64,000 bases of DNA from Microbacterium sp. T2.11-28 (GTDB taxonomy: Bacteria; Actinomycetota; Actinomycetes; Actinomycetales; Microbacteriaceae), in NCBI RefSeq assembly GCF_950097975.1, contig NZ_CATNHF010000028.1:1-64000 (forward strand). The letters are read 5' to 3'. Position 1 is the first letter of the stretch. Every line of letters starts with the position of its first letter. The notes below the pieces were generated by a model. The model had not been told where the DNA came from. It searched no databases and was given only the letters and a program-made list of their open reading frames with translations. This document shows, in pieces, positions 16,984 through 25,932 of the stretch. The position numbers were made by a program, and so were the translations under genes.

Positions 16984-17601
16984 TCAGGGCTCGCGGTCCG
17001 CGCCGCCCGCGATCCACGGCGGTCCGAGCGGCACGACGCGCCGGCCCATCGTGCGCCAGTAGAACTTCTCGACGAGCATGTAGGTCGCCAGCGCCGAGGC
17101 GCCCAGCAGGACGATCGCGCCGGCGATCCCGAGCGCCTCGATCCCCGCGAACGCGCTGACCGACTCGAGCGCGAGCCCGACCGACACGCACACGAGCGTG
17201 ACGGGGAGCACCGTGTTGTGGGTCGCGGCGGCGAACACGAAGCCGAGGGCGATGATCGCGAACATCAGGGAGAAGACGCCCCGGGGAGTGCCCGTCACCT
17301 CGAAGAAGCCGAGCTCGCCGCCGAGCAGGAACCCGGGCATGCAGATCCAGTACCAGCCGAACGCGTTGTAGACGAGGAAGTGGAAGTCGTCGCCCACGAA
17401 GTAGGACAGCATCCCGGCGATCACCTGCACCACGCCGCCGAAGACGGCGCCCACCCAGAAGACCGAGCTCTCCGTCTGCACTCCGAGGTGCTCGAGCTGG
17501 GCCGTGAGGGTGGCGATGACGAACCCGAGGAGGCCGATGAGACCGGGGTCGGCGCGGCGGGAGGAGGCGATGATGTCGCGGGGTCTCGTGCGGTCGGTCA
17601 C
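16984..17601 (-). CDS. Acetate uptake transporter family protein (GPR1/FUN34/YaaH)
   Basis: A 205-residue membrane protein with six hydrophobic helices. The N-terminal DPGLIGLLGF segment corresponds to the family's NPAPLGL motif, and a YNAFGWYWICMPGFLLG stretch to the conserved central motif. These proteins carry acetate/succinate or related small molecules. The start is GTG at 17601 with a TAGCGT box at 17608-17613 (minus strand) 6 nt upstream, implying leaderless transcription. Single-gene unit convergent with proS. Confidence 0.82.
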   Translation of the reverse strand: MTDRTRPRDIIASSRRADPGLIGLLGFVIATLTAQLEHLGVQTESSVFWVGAVFGGVVQVIAGMLSYFVGDDFHFLVYNAFGWYWICMPGFLLGGELGFFEVTGTPRGVFSLMFAIIALGFVFAAATHNTVLPVTLVCVSVGLALESVSAFAGIEALGIAGAIVLLGASALATYMLVEKFYWRTMGRRVVPLGPPWIAGGADREP

Positions 17602-17641
17602 AGCCTCACGCTAGCGGGGCGCCGCTCCGGGTGGGGAGGCT

Positions 17642-18169
17642 TCAGCAGGAGATACGTCCGTGCCGCATGGTGTCGTCCGGCGTGTCCCGCGTGAGGAGGG
17701 CCTTGAGCATCCCGGCGGCCATCACGATCTTCCCGTGCGCCGGCTCCCAGAACTCGACCTCCCGGGGCGTCACCCGCAGCAGGGCGATCCCGGGGGTCTC
17801 GAGACCGTCCTCGAACCAGATGTCGAGCGACGGTGTGTACAGCTGCTCCATCCGGGAACGGTCGTGGACCACGCGCGCCGCGCCGGCCACCGAGACGAAG
17901 CGCATGCCCTTCGCGTCGAGGTAGGCGAGTCCCACCGCGTGGTCGGCTTCGACCTCGTCGACCTTCTTCGTGTCGTCGGAGGTGAAGAACCAGATGTCGC
18001 CCGCGTCGTCCATCTCCCGGGTGCTCATCGGCCGGCTGACCAGGTTGCCCGCCTCGTCGTGGGTCGTCAGCATCGTGAAGTCGATGTCCTCGACGAGCTC
18101 CTTGACCCGTGCGAGGGCCTCGGGCCCGGTCACCTCGTTGTCGCCGCGGGGCGCGTCTTCGTCCGTCAT
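17642..18169 (-). CDS. Pyridoxamine 5'-phosphate oxidase-fold protein (general stress type)
   Basis: A 175-residue protein of the PNPOx-like split-barrel family related to general stress protein 26. It has VEDIDFTMLTTHDEAGNLVSRPMST and DIWFFTSDDTKKVDEV, the typical flavin or coenzyme-F420-binding frame, and a C-terminal acidic/hydrophobic segment. Such proteins bind FMN, FAD or F420; the cofactor here cannot be decided from sequence. It stands alone between the acetate transporter and the divergent LOG gene. Confidence 0.83.
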   Translation of the reverse strand: MTDEDAPRGDNEVTGPEALARVKELVEDIDFTMLTTHDEAGNLVSRPMSTREMDDAGDIWFFTSDDTKKVDEVEADHAVGLAYLDAKGMRFVSVAGAARVVHDRSRMEQLYTPSLDIWFEDGLETPGIALLRVTPREVEFWEPAHGKIVMAAGMLKALLTRDTPDDTMRHGRISC

Positions 18170-18289
18170 GCACCGAGGCTCCCACCGGCCCGCGCGGCGC
18201 CCCAGGGGGTTGACACGCGCGTCCTGACGGATCCCCGGGAGTTGCGCCGATGTTCACCCTCCGGCTCCCGGACGTGGCACCCTGGCACC

Positions 18290-19363
18290 ATGACGGACAG
18301 CACCATTCCGCCCGAGGTCACCGAAGACGTCCGCCGGCTCCTGGCCGACGCCGGCATCACCGACGACACCGAGCTGGTGTCGCGGATCCTCGTGACGGGG
18401 GTGGGCCTCGGACTCGACGACACCAGCCGCCTCGACCTGAAGATCACGTCTGCCGCGCTGTCCGAGATGCGCCTGGCGTTCCGGCTGTTCGCCCCGTATC
18501 GCGACATCCCGAAGGTGACCGTGTTCGGCTCGGCGCGCACGCGGCCGGACGACCCGCTCTACACGACGACCGTCGACCTCGCCCGCGAGCTCGCCCGCCG
18601 CGGCTGGATGGTCGTCACGGGCGCCGGGCCCGGCATCATGCAGGCCGCCGCGGAGGGCGCGGGCGCCGAGCACTCCCTGGGGGTCTCGATCCGGCTGCCG
18701 TTCGAGGAGAAGCCCAACGCGATCGTCGGCGCGAACTCCCGGAACGTCGCCATGAAGTACTTCTTCACGCGCAAGCTCATGCTCGTCAAGGAGTCCAGCG
18801 GCTTCGTGTGCATGCCCGGCGGGTTCGGCACGCTCGACGAGATGTTCGAGCTGCTCACGCTCCAGCAGACCGGCAAGGCCGAGCCGACGCCGATCGTCCT
18901 GCTCGACGAGCCGGGCGGGCACTTCTGGCGGGGCCTCCAGCAGTTCGCCGACGAGCACCTGATCCCCTCCGGCGTGATCTCGCCCGACGACCTGGACCGC
19001 GTGCTCGTCACCGACTCGGTGGAGCGCGCCGCCGAGGAGGTCACCGGCTTCTGGCGCAACTACGACTCGCTCCGCTGGATCGGGCAGCGCCTGGTCCTGC
19101 GACTGCGGGCCGAGCCCACCGACGCCGAGGTGGCGGAGCTCAACGAACGGTTCGGGCACCTGCTCACCACCGGGCGCATCGAGCGCTCGGGCCCGCGACG
19201 GCGGGAGGTGCAGGACGACGACCGGGTCGACCTGCCGCGCCTCATCATGAGCTACGACCAGTTCCGCGTCGGGCAGCTCTTCCACCTCATCCGCGCGGTC
19301 AACTCCCTGGCGAGCGCGCCGCCGGCTGCCCCGCCCGCAGCCCCGTCTCAGAGGCGGGCGTAG
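18290..19363 (+). CDS. LOG-family Rossmann-fold protein (TIGR00730 type)
   Basis: A 357-residue protein containing the LOG signature PGGFGTLDEMFE plus SRNVAMKYFFTRK, the nucleotide-binding and catalytic features of cytokinin-riboside monophosphate phosphoribohydrolases and related nucleotide hydrolases. It is longer than typical LOG proteins (~190-260): about 80 extra residues precede the domain and about 80 follow it. ATG 18290 is chosen because family similarity starts shortly after it and the upstream frame is antisense to the neighbour. The stop codon lies in a 21-bp tandem duplication. Substrate unknown; hormone production should not be assumed. Confidence 0.83.
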   Translation: MTDSTIPPEVTEDVRRLLADAGITDDTELVSRILVTGVGLGLDDTSRLDLKITSAALSEMRLAFRLFAPYRDIPKVTVFGSARTRPDDPLYTTTVDLARELARRGWMVVTGAGPGIMQAAAEGAGAEHSLGVSIRLPFEEKPNAIVGANSRNVAMKYFFTRKLMLVKESSGFVCMPGGFGTLDEMFELLTLQQTGKAEPTPIVLLDEPGGHFWRGLQQFADEHLIPSGVISPDDLDRVLVTDSVERAAEEVTGFWRNYDSLRWIGQRLVLRLRAEPTDAEVAELNERFGHLLTTGRIERSGPRRREVQDDDRVDLPRLIMSYDQFRVGQLFHLIRAVNSLASAPPAAPPAAPSQRRA

Positions 19364-19389
19364 CGGGCTCAGAGGCGGGCGTAGCGGGC
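19348..19389. repeat. Perfect 21-bp tandem duplication across two convergent gene ends
   Basis: Units 19348-19368 and 19369-19389 are identical (TCAGAGGCGGGCGTAGCGGGC). The first encodes the last codons and stop of the LOG gene; the second, read on the minus strand, encodes the last six residues and stop of the DUF1206 gene. The duplication separates the two stop codons. Confidence 0.9.
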
Positions 19390-20190
19390 TCGGAGGAAGC
19401 AGAAGACCCCGTAGGCGAGCAGGCCGACGCCGATCGCGAAGACGAGGAGCGGTCCCGCCATCATCTCCAGCAGCGCGCGGACCGCGCCGTCGAGTCCTCC
19501 GGCGGCCTCCGGCTCCACGCGGACGGCTGCGACGATCAGCAGGATCCCCACGGCCAGCAGCGCGAACCCCTTCGCGAGGAACCCGATCATCCCGAGCACG
19601 GTCACGGCGCCGCCCATCGGCCCCGGAGGGATCTCCACCTTGGTGCGGAACGAGCGCCGCACGCCCATGACGATGAACGAGACGCCGCCCACGGCGAGGC
19701 CCGCGCCCACGAGCCCCAGCAGCCAGGGTCCGCCGGGGATGACGAGGATGCCGCGGCTGGCCGCCTGCGCGGACTCCTCGGCGTCCGGACGAGCCCCGAG
19801 GGCCACGGCGACCGCGATGGCGGCGATCGCGAGGAAGACGAGGGTCTGACCCCATTCGCCGATCCTCACCGCCCATTTCTTGACGTCGGACCCGCGGCTG
19901 GCGAGCACGCCGTTGGCCAGATGCCAGAGACCGAGGGCGGCGAGGAGCACGGCCAGCAGCCACAGCGCGGCGAAGCCGAGCGGAATCGTCGCGATCGCCT
20001 TGAACGCGCCCGCCTGATCGCTCTCGCCGCCGGCGCCGCGGGAGACGGCGATGACGATCGCCCCGATGATGAGGTGCACGACGCCGTTGGCGGCGTACCC
20101 GCCCCGCGCGAGCGCGCGGAGGGCGGTGGAGGAGCGGGCCTCCCGGGCCGCGTGCTTGGCGGCGGCTCGGGAGCCCGCACCGGTGGTCAT
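19369..20190 (-). CDS. DUF1206 domain membrane protein
   Basis: A 273-residue protein with three repeated pairs of transmembrane helices (about 30-85, 110-165 and 190-270), each pair opening with an ARGGYAANGVVHLIIGAI-like segment. This is the threefold DUF1206 architecture common in actinobacteria. No enzymatic motif is visible and the function is unknown. The start ATG is 6 nt from a TACCGT box at 20197-20202 (minus strand), suggesting leaderless transcription. Its C-terminus lies in the 21-bp duplication. Confidence 0.83.
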   Translation of the reverse strand: MTTGAGSRAAAKHAAREARSSTALRALARGGYAANGVVHLIIGAIVIAVSRGAGGESDQAGAFKAIATIPLGFAALWLLAVLLAALGLWHLANGVLASRGSDVKKWAVRIGEWGQTLVFLAIAAIAVAVALGARPDAEESAQAASRGILVIPGGPWLLGLVGAGLAVGGVSFIVMGVRRSFRTKVEIPPGPMGGAVTVLGMIGFLAKGFALLAVGILLIVAAVRVEPEAAGGLDGAVRALLEMMAGPLLVFAIGVGLLAYGVFCFLRARYARL

Positions 20191-20208
20191 GCGACCACGG
20201 TACTCATC

Positions 20209-20928
20209 TCACCGCTCGTCGGGGGAGTGGAGGTGATCGCGATGCTTCCGGTCCTGCCGGCGCTGGACCGGGACGTCGATCGGTCCCGTGACCGTCAGCT
20301 CGTCCTCCCAGCACTCGATCCCCGTCACGCCGGGCAGCCGGTCCCGGGTGAAGACGGGGTCGCGTCCCTCGCGCCGCTGCGCCGTGTAGTCCTTCAGCAG
20401 CCGGAAGGCGATCGGCGACAGCAGGGCGATGGCGACGAGGTTGATGAGGGCCATGAGCCCCATGACGCCGTCGGCGAGGTTCCAGACGAGGTCCGCCGAG
20501 GCCACCGATCCCGCGAGGACCGCGACGACGACCACGGCCCGGTACCCCGTGAGCACGCCGGGGCTGCGGGTGATGAACTCGATGTTGGACTCGCCGTAGT
20601 AGTAGTTGCCCAGGATCGACGAGAACGCCAGCAGGAAGACGATCACGGTCAGCGCGACGTTGGAGGCGGGCCCGCCGCGGAAGCTCCCGCGGTCCCGGGT
20701 CTTGAACAGCTGGGCGAGCGAGGACTCGATGAAGCTCGACGCGCCGCCGATGAACGCCATCAGCCACATCCAGAACACCGCGCCCGGGCCGCCGACGGCG
20801 ATCGCGGTGCCGGCGCCGGCGATGTTGCCCACCCCCACGCGCGAGGCCGCCGAGATCGTGAACGCCTGGAACGCCGAGACCGACTGCGGCTCTCCGGCGG
20901 CGTGCGGCCATCGGGTCAGTATGGCCAT
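20209..20928 (-). pseudogene. AGCS sodium:alanine symporter remnant with internal in-frame deletion
   Basis: The open frame matches two separated parts of alanine/glycine:cation symporters. The N-proximal block (SAFQAFTISAASRVGVGNIAG ... AQLFKTRDRGSFRGGPA) runs straight into the C-terminal block (IVFLLAFSSILGNYYYGESNIEF ... WEDE). From memory of Bacillus AlsT-like proteins, the middle ~220 residues are missing, with the junction near 20660-20665, and the first ~60 residues upstream are also absent. The frame stays open across the junction, so a short protein could still be made, but it lacks most of the transport core. No ribosome-binding site is evident at ATG 20928. I call it a pseudogene. 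Confidence 0.8.
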
Positions 20929-21031
20929 CCCTGGCGCGCGATGCCAGGACGACCGCGCCGGGCATCGGGTAACGTTGTGTGGATGCCGCGGCGGTGACGC
21001 CGGGGCAGGACATCTGAAGAGGGAGGCACCT

Positions 21032-22018
21032 GTGGACATCGATCTGGGACTGCTGCGCACGGTCGAGCGAGAGAAGGAGATCCCCTTCGAGGAGCTCGTG
21101 CGGATCATCGAGCAGGCGATCCTCACCGCCTACGCCAAGCACACCTCCCCGACGGGTGAGCTCCCCGAGGGCGCCCGCGCGGTGCTCGACCGCAAGACCG
21201 GTCACGTCGCCGTGTTCGTGCCCCTGCTCGACGAGGAGGGCGCCGTCATCGGCGAGGAGGAGTCCACGCCCGAGGACTTCGGACGCATCGCCGCCTTCGC
21301 CGCCAAGCAGGTGATCAGCCAGCGCCTGCGCGACATCGCCGACGACGCGATCCTGGGCGAGTTCCGGGGCAAGGAGGGCGACATCGTCGCCGGCGTCGTG
21401 CAGCAGGGTCCGAACCCCCGCATGGTGCACGTCGACCTCGGCACGATCGAGGCCATCCTTCCGCCCGAGGAGCAGGTCCCCGGCGAGGACTACGCCCACG
21501 GCTCGCGCATCCGCGTCTACGTGACCTCGGTCGCCAAGGGCACCAAGGGCCCGGCCATCACGGTCTCGCGCACCCACCCCGGCCTCGTGCGCAAGCTCTT
21601 CGCCCTCGAGGTGCCCGAGATCGCCTCGGGTCTCGTCGAGATCGTCTCCCTCGCACGCGAGGCCGGTCATCGCACGAAGATCGCCGTCAAGGCGAACGAT
21701 CCCGCCATCAACGCCAAGGGCGCGTGCATCGGCGAGCTGGGCCGGCGCGTGCGCGCGGTCACCGAGGAGCTCGGCGGGGAGAAGATCGACATCGTCGACT
21801 ACGACGCCGAACTCGCGAAGTTCGTCGCCAACGCGCTCTCGCCGGCGAAGGTGACGTCGAGCTTCATCCTCGACGCGAACAGCAAGGCCGTCCGTGCGCT
21901 CGTGCCCGACTACCAGCTGTCGCTCGCGATCGGCAAGGAGGGCCAGAACGCCCGGCTCGCCGCCAAGCTGACCGGCGCCAAGATCGACATCCAGCCTGAC
22001 AGCATCCTGGAGTCGTGA
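21032..22018 (+). CDS. nusA: Transcription termination/antitermination factor NusA
   Basis: Binds RNA polymerase and nascent RNA to control pausing, termination and antitermination. The 328-residue protein has the actinobacterial order: N-terminal polymerase-binding domain (1-~105), S1 domain (GEFRGKEGDIVAGVV, about 110-175), then two KH domains (ending LSLAIGKEGQNARLAAKLTG). It lacks the C-terminal acidic repeats of E. coli. GTG start at 21032 with GGGAGG 5 nt upstream; a TAACGT box at 20970-20975 could be its promoter. It begins the nusA-ylxR-infB-rbfA unit; rimP is not upstream. Confidence 0.95.
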   Translation: MDIDLGLLRTVEREKEIPFEELVRIIEQAILTAYAKHTSPTGELPEGARAVLDRKTGHVAVFVPLLDEEGAVIGEEESTPEDFGRIAAFAAKQVISQRLRDIADDAILGEFRGKEGDIVAGVVQQGPNPRMVHVDLGTIEAILPPEEQVPGEDYAHGSRIRVYVTSVAKGTKGPAITVSRTHPGLVRKLFALEVPEIASGLVEIVSLAREAGHRTKIAVKANDPAINAKGACIGELGRRVRAVTEELGGEKIDIVDYDAELAKFVANALSPAKVTSSFILDANSKAVRALVPDYQLSLAIGKEGQNARLAAKLTGAKIDIQPDSILES

Positions 22019-22052
22019 CGGATCAATGCCGCGGAGCGGCGTTGACGCGTCA

Positions 22053-22093
22053 TCGACTCCAGATTGAGCGAGGGAGCGCAGCGACGGAGTCGA
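22053..22093. repeat. Hairpin/repeat element between nusA and ylxR
   Basis: Arms TCGACTCC (22053-22060) and GGAGTCGA (22086-22093) surround a GAGCGAGGGAGCGCAGCGAC-type core. It lies inside the transcription unit, 34 nt after the nusA stop. The core resembles short dispersed repeats I associate with this group of bacteria, but that cannot be checked here. It could be an RNA-processing hairpin. Confidence 0.45.
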
Positions 22094-22120
22094 AATCTCA
22101 CCGCGGTGAGAGGGGGTAGG

Positions 22121-22372
22121 ATGGAACCTGTTCGAACGTGCGTGGGATGCCGCGCGCGTGCCCCTCGATCCTCGCTCTTGAGGGTCGTCGCCCGAGACGG
22201 CGTCCTCGTCGCAGACGAGAAAGCCTCTCTCCCGGGCCGGGGCGCGTGGGTGCATGACACGGATGCGTGCGTGGACACCGCCATCCGGCGCCGCGCCTTC
22301 GGACGTGCACTGCGCGTGTCAGGCCAGCTTGACATGCAGACCTTTCAAACCACCCACCAGCGAAACGGCTGA
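22121..22372 (+). CDS. ylxR: YlxR family (DUF448) RNA-binding protein
   Basis: An 83-residue basic protein with the family signature MEPVRTCVGCRARAPRSSLL and the GRGAWVHDTDACV motif. YlxR proteins are small RNA/RNase P-associated proteins, almost always located between nusA and infB as here. The ATG at 22121 is used because the conserved RTCVGC motif begins four residues later; the open frame extends upstream through the intergenic hairpin without family similarity. Confidence 0.92.
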   Translation: MEPVRTCVGCRARAPRSSLLRVVARDGVLVADEKASLPGRGAWVHDTDACVDTAIRRRAFGRALRVSGQLDMQTFQTTHQRNG

Positions 22373-22432
22373 ACGGCTATGGACTCAAAGTGAACGGCTC
22401 GAAATGAGACCCGTCCGCACGTAACGGTCTGC

Positions 22433-22458
22433 CCTGTCCGGGGTAGGCCCCAGACAGG
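22433..22458 (+). promoter_or_regulatory. Hairpin overlapping the infB ribosome-binding site
   Basis: CCTGTC (22433-22438) pairs with GACAGG (22453-22458) and GGGG (22440-22443) with CCCC (22448-22451) around a TAGG loop. The Shine-Dalgarno AGGAG at 22456-22460 begins inside the 3' arm, 4 nt before the GTG start at 22465. Folding would partly hide the ribosome-binding site, so it may tune infB translation. Confidence 0.5.
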
Positions 22459-22464
22459 AGAATT

Positions 22465-25233
22465 GTGGCAAAACCACGCGTACACGAGATCGCTTCCGAA
22501 CTCGGCGTCGACAGTAAGGTCGCCCTCGCGAAGCTGAAGGAGCTCGGCGAGTTCGTCAAGAGCCCCTCGTCGACCATCGAGCCCCCCGTGGCTCGCAAGC
22601 TCCGTGCCGCCCTCGAGGCGGAGGGCTCCGCGAAGCCCGCCGGAGCGACGCCTGCCCCGGCGCGCCCCGCCGCCAAGCCCGCGGCGCCGGGAGCCAAGCC
22701 CGGTCCCGCGCGCCCCGCTGCGCCCGCGGCCCCGGCTGCTCCCGCGGCTGCGGCCCCCGCTGCTGCGGCGACCCCGGCTCCGGCCGCCCCGGCCCCGGCT
22801 GCTCCGGCGGCCCCGGCCGCGCCCGGTTCGGCGGCTCCGGCCGCCCCGGCGACCCCCGGCTCCGCGACGCCCGGTGCGGCGTCGCCCGCCGCGCCCCGCC
22901 CCGGTGGCGCGCGCCCCGGCAACAACCCGTTCGCGTCCTCGCAGGGCATGGGCCAGCGTCCCGCCGGTCCCCGTCCCGGCAACAACCCCTTCGCCTCGGC
23001 GCAGGGCATGGGCCAGCGTCCGACCCCCGGCAACATCCCGCGTCCGCAGGCTCCGCGCCCCGGTGCCCCCCGTCCCGGCGCTCCGCGTCCGGGCGGCGCG
23101 GGTCGTCCCGGCGGCGGCGGTCGTCCCGGCGCCCCGTTCCAGCAGCGTCCCGGCGGCCCCGGTCGTCCCGGCGGTGCCGGCGGCGGCTTCCAGCGTCCCG
23201 GCGCGCCCGGCGCGGGTGCTCCCGGTGGCGGGTTCGCCGGTCGTCCCGGCGGTGGCGGCGGTCGTGGCCGCGGCCCCGGCGGCGGTACCGCCGGTGCCTT
23301 CGGCAAGGGCGGCGGCAAGTCCAAGCAGCGCAAGTCGCGCAGGGCGAAGCGGCAGGAGTTCGAGATGCGGTCGGCGCCGGTCGTCGGCGGCGTCAACGTC
23401 TCGCGCGGCAACGGCGAGATCATCCGTCTGCGTCGCGGCGCCTCGATCGCCGACTTCGCGGACAAGCTCGAGGCCCTGAACGGCTACACCGTCCAGCCCG
23501 GCACGCTCGTGACCATCCTCTTCAACCTGGGTGAGATGGCCACGGCCACCGAGTCGCTCGACGAGGCGACCTTCGAGGTCCTCGGCGCGGAGCTCGGCTA
23601 CAAGATCCAGATGGTCTCGCCCGAGGACGAGGACAAGGAGCTTCTGGAGGGCTTCGGTCTCGACCTCGAGGCGGAGCTGGAGGCCGAGAGCGAGGACGAC
23701 CTCGAGATCCGTCCGCCCGTCGTGACCGTCATGGGCCACGTCGACCACGGTAAGACGCGACTGCTCGACGCCATCCGCCAGACGAACGTCGTGGCGGGCG
23801 AGGCCGGCGGCATCACGCAGCACATCGGTGCGTACCAGGTGTGGACCGAGCACGAGGGCATCGAGCGGGCCGTCACCTTCATCGACACCCCGGGTCACGA
23901 GGCGTTCACCGCCATGCGTGCCCGTGGTGCGCAGGTGACCGACCTCGCGATCCTCGTGGTCGCCGCCGACGACGGCATCATGCCGCAGACGGTGGAGGCG
24001 CTGAACCACGCGCAGGCGGCCGGTGTCCCGATCGTCGTGGCGGTGAACAAGATCGACAAGCCCGAGGCGAACCCCGCCAAGGTGCGTCAGCAGCTCACCG
24101 AGTACGGCCTCGTGGCCGAGGAGTACGGCGGCGACGTCATGTTCGTCGACGTCTCCGCGCGTCAGAACATCGGCATCCAGGACCTCCTCGACGCCGTGCT
24201 GCTCACCGCCGACGCGGGACTGGACCTCACGGCCAACCCGAACAAGGCGGCGCGAGGCGTCGCGATCGAGGCCAAGCTCGACAAGGGCCGCGGCTCGGTG
24301 GCGACCGTCCTGATCCAGTCCGGAACGCTGCGCGTCGGAGACGCGATCGTCGCCGGCACGGCGTACGGCCGTGTCCGCGCGATGATCGACGAGAACGGCG
24401 ACCCGGTCGAGGAGGCCTACCCGTCGCGTCCCGTGCAGGTGCAGGGTCTGAACTCGGTGCCGCGCGCCGGGGACACCTTCATCGTCACGGAGGAGGACCG
24501 CACGGCCCGCCAGATCGCTGAGAAGCGCGAGGCGGCCGAGCGCAACGCCCAGCTGGCCAAGGCCCGCAAGCGCATCTCGCTCGAGGACTTCACCCGCGCT
24601 CTCGAAGAGGGCAAGGTCGAGTCGCTCAACCTCATCATCAAGGGCGACGTGTCCGGTGCCGTCGAGGCGCTGGAGGAGTCGCTCCTCAAGATCGAGGTCG
24701 ACGACTCGGTGCAGCTGCGCATCATCCACCGCGGCGTGGGTGCGATCACCGAGTCCGACGTGAACCTGGCGACGATCGACAACGCGATCGTCATCGGCTT
24801 CAACGTGCGACCCGACGCGAAGGCGCGCGAGCGCGCCGCCCGCGAGGGTGTCGACATCCGCTTCTACTCCGTCATCTACAACGCGATCGATGACGTCGAG
24901 CAGTCCCTCACGGGCATGCTCAAGCCGGAGTACGAAGAGGTCCAGTCGGGTGTGGCCGAGATCCGCGAGGTGTTCCGCTCCTCGAAGTTCGGCAACATCG
25001 CCGGTGTCATCGTCCGCTCGGGAACGATCACGCGCAACGCGAAGGCGCGCGTCATCCGCGACGGTGTCGTCCTCGCCGATGGCCTCGCCATCGAGTCGCT
25101 GCGTCGCTTCAAGGACGACGTCACCGAGGTCCGTACCGACTTCGAAGCCGGTATCGGCCTCGGCAAGTACAACGACATCCAGATCGGCGACGAGATCGAG
25201 ACCACCGAGATGGTCGAGAAGCCGCGCGGCTGA
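22465..25233 (+). CDS. infB: Translation initiation factor IF-2
   Basis: GTPase that delivers initiator tRNA to the 30S subunit and promotes subunit joining. Of 922 residues, the first ~55 form the IF2_N domain, ~55-300 is a low-complexity Ala/Pro then Gly/Arg/Pro linker with two near-identical [13 protein letters not shown] segments, and the rest holds the GTPase ([20 protein letters not shown]) and domains II-IV. GTG start at 22465 with CAGGAG immediately upstream. Part of the nusA unit. The linker is normal for actinobacterial IF-2 though compositionally extreme. Confidence 0.97.
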   Translation: MAKPRVHEIASELGVDSKVALAKLKELGEFVKSPSSTIEPPVARKLRAALEAEGSAKPAGATPAPARPAAKPAAPGAKPGPARPAAPAAPAAPAAAAPAAAATPAPAAPAPAAPAAPAAPGSAAPAAPATPGSATPGAASPAAPRPGGARPGNNPFASSQGMGQRPAGPRPGNNPFASAQGMGQRPTPGNIPRPQAPRPGAPRPGAPRPGGAGRPGGGGRPGAPFQQRPGGPGRPGGAGGGFQRPGAPGAGAPGGGFAGRPGGGGGRGRGPGGGTAGAFGKGGGKSKQRKSRRAKRQEFEMRSAPVVGGVNVSRGNGEIIRLRRGASIADFADKLEALNGYTVQPGTLVTILFNLGEMATATESLDEATFEVLGAELGYKIQMVSPEDEDKELLEGFGLDLEAELEAESEDDLEIRPPVVTVMGHVDHGKTRLLDAIRQTNVVAGEAGGITQHIGAYQVWTEHEGIERAVTFIDTPGHEAFTAMRARGAQVTDLAILVVAADDGIMPQTVEALNHAQAAGVPIVVAVNKIDKPEANPAKVRQQLTEYGLVAEEYGGDVMFVDVSARQNIGIQDLLDAVLLTADAGLDLTANPNKAARGVAIEAKLDKGRGSVATVLIQSGTLRVGDAIVAGTAYGRVRAMIDENGDPVEEAYPSRPVQVQGLNSVPRAGDTFIVTEEDRTARQIAEKREAAERNAQLAKARKRISLEDFTRALEEGKVESLNLIIKGDVSGAVEALEESLLKIEVDDSVQLRIIHRGVGAITESDVNLATIDNAIVIGFNVRPDAKARERAAREGVDIRFYSVIYNAIDDVEQSLTGMLKPEYEEVQSGVAEIREVFRSSKFGNIAGVIVRSGTITRNAKARVIRDGVVLADGLAIESLRRFKDDVTEVRTDFEAGIGLGKYNDIQIGDEIETTEMVEKPRG

Positions 25234-25266
25234 TCTGTCACGGTCGTCGCTGCGGCGGTGACCTCC

Positions 25267-25336
25267 GGACTCGGATGCCCGCCTTCGGCAAGAGTGGGGC
25301 CCCTACCCCAATTGCCTCAGTCGGGCATCCGAGTCC
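25267..25336. repeat. Large palindrome between infB and rbfA
   Basis: Perfect 15-bp arms GGACTCGGATGCCCG (25267-25281) and its complement (25322-25336) enclose a 40-nt loop that contains a smaller hairpin (TGGGG...CCCCA). GC-rich flanks on both sides could lengthen the stem imperfectly. There is no T-run, so it is more likely a processing site, attenuator or inserted palindromic repeat than a simple terminator. Confidence 0.6.
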
Positions 25337-25407
25337 TCCGGTCTCCGCCTCCGCGGCGGCCGACCCGCTCCGCCACGTGGCAGGGAGGGAAAGAGAAGGA
25401 GAAGGAC

Positions 25408-25887
25408 ATGAGTTCGGAACGTCAGGCGCGACTGGCAGACCGCATCCGGGTGCTCATCGCGGAGCGGCTCGACAAGGGGCTGCGCGACCCGCGCCTCGGG
25501 TTCGTGACGATCACCGATGTGCGCGTCACCGGTGATCTCCAGCATGCTTCGGTGTTCTACACCGTCTACGGCTCCGACCAGGAGCGCGCCGACTCGGCCG
25601 CTGCACTGACCTCGGCGACCGGCATGCTCCGCAGCGAGGTCGGCCGTCGCCTCGGCGTGCGGCTGACGCCCACGCTCGAGTTCATCCACGACGCACTGCC
25701 CGAGAACGCCGGGCACATCGAGGACCTCCTGCGCGAGGCGCGCGAGCGCGACGCCGCCGTGGCCGGCCTCGCGACGGGCGCGCACTACGCGGGCGACGAG
25801 GACCCCTACGTCAAGCCGCGCGAGGACGACGACGCCGACACCGCAGACGACGCCGACACCACTGACGACGCCGACGAAGAGGACTGA
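25408..25887 (+). CDS. rbfA: 30S ribosome-binding factor RbfA
   Basis: Assists late 16S rRNA maturation of the 30S subunit. The 159-residue protein has the RbfA KH-like core (LADRIRVLIAERLDKGLRDPRLGFVTITDVRVT ... LEFIHD) and a C-terminal acidic tail rich in Asp/Thr after residue 135. ATG 25408 follows a purine-rich GAAGGAGAAGG ribosome site. The frame is open for 50 more codons upstream through a palindrome, which is non-coding. Normal position after infB. Confidence 0.95.
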   Translation: MSSERQARLADRIRVLIAERLDKGLRDPRLGFVTITDVRVTGDLQHASVFYTVYGSDQERADSAAALTSATGMLRSEVGRRLGVRLTPTLEFIHDALPENAGHIEDLLREARERDAAVAGLATGAHYAGDEDPYVKPREDDDADTADDADTTDDADEED

Positions 25888-25932
25888 CAGGGCCCGCCCG
25901 ATCCGCCGGGAGGTCGACGGCGGGCACTGCCC

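Noticed and set aside
22650..23330. Repeat-rich segment inside infB as a possible insertion
   Set aside because: Ala/Pro and Gly/Arg-rich linkers are normal in actinobacterial IF-2 and the frame is intact.
22345..24729. A 794-codon open frame antisense to infB
   Set aside because: High GC keeps antisense frames open; the infB frame has complete domain structure and the antisense product is low-complexity without motifs.
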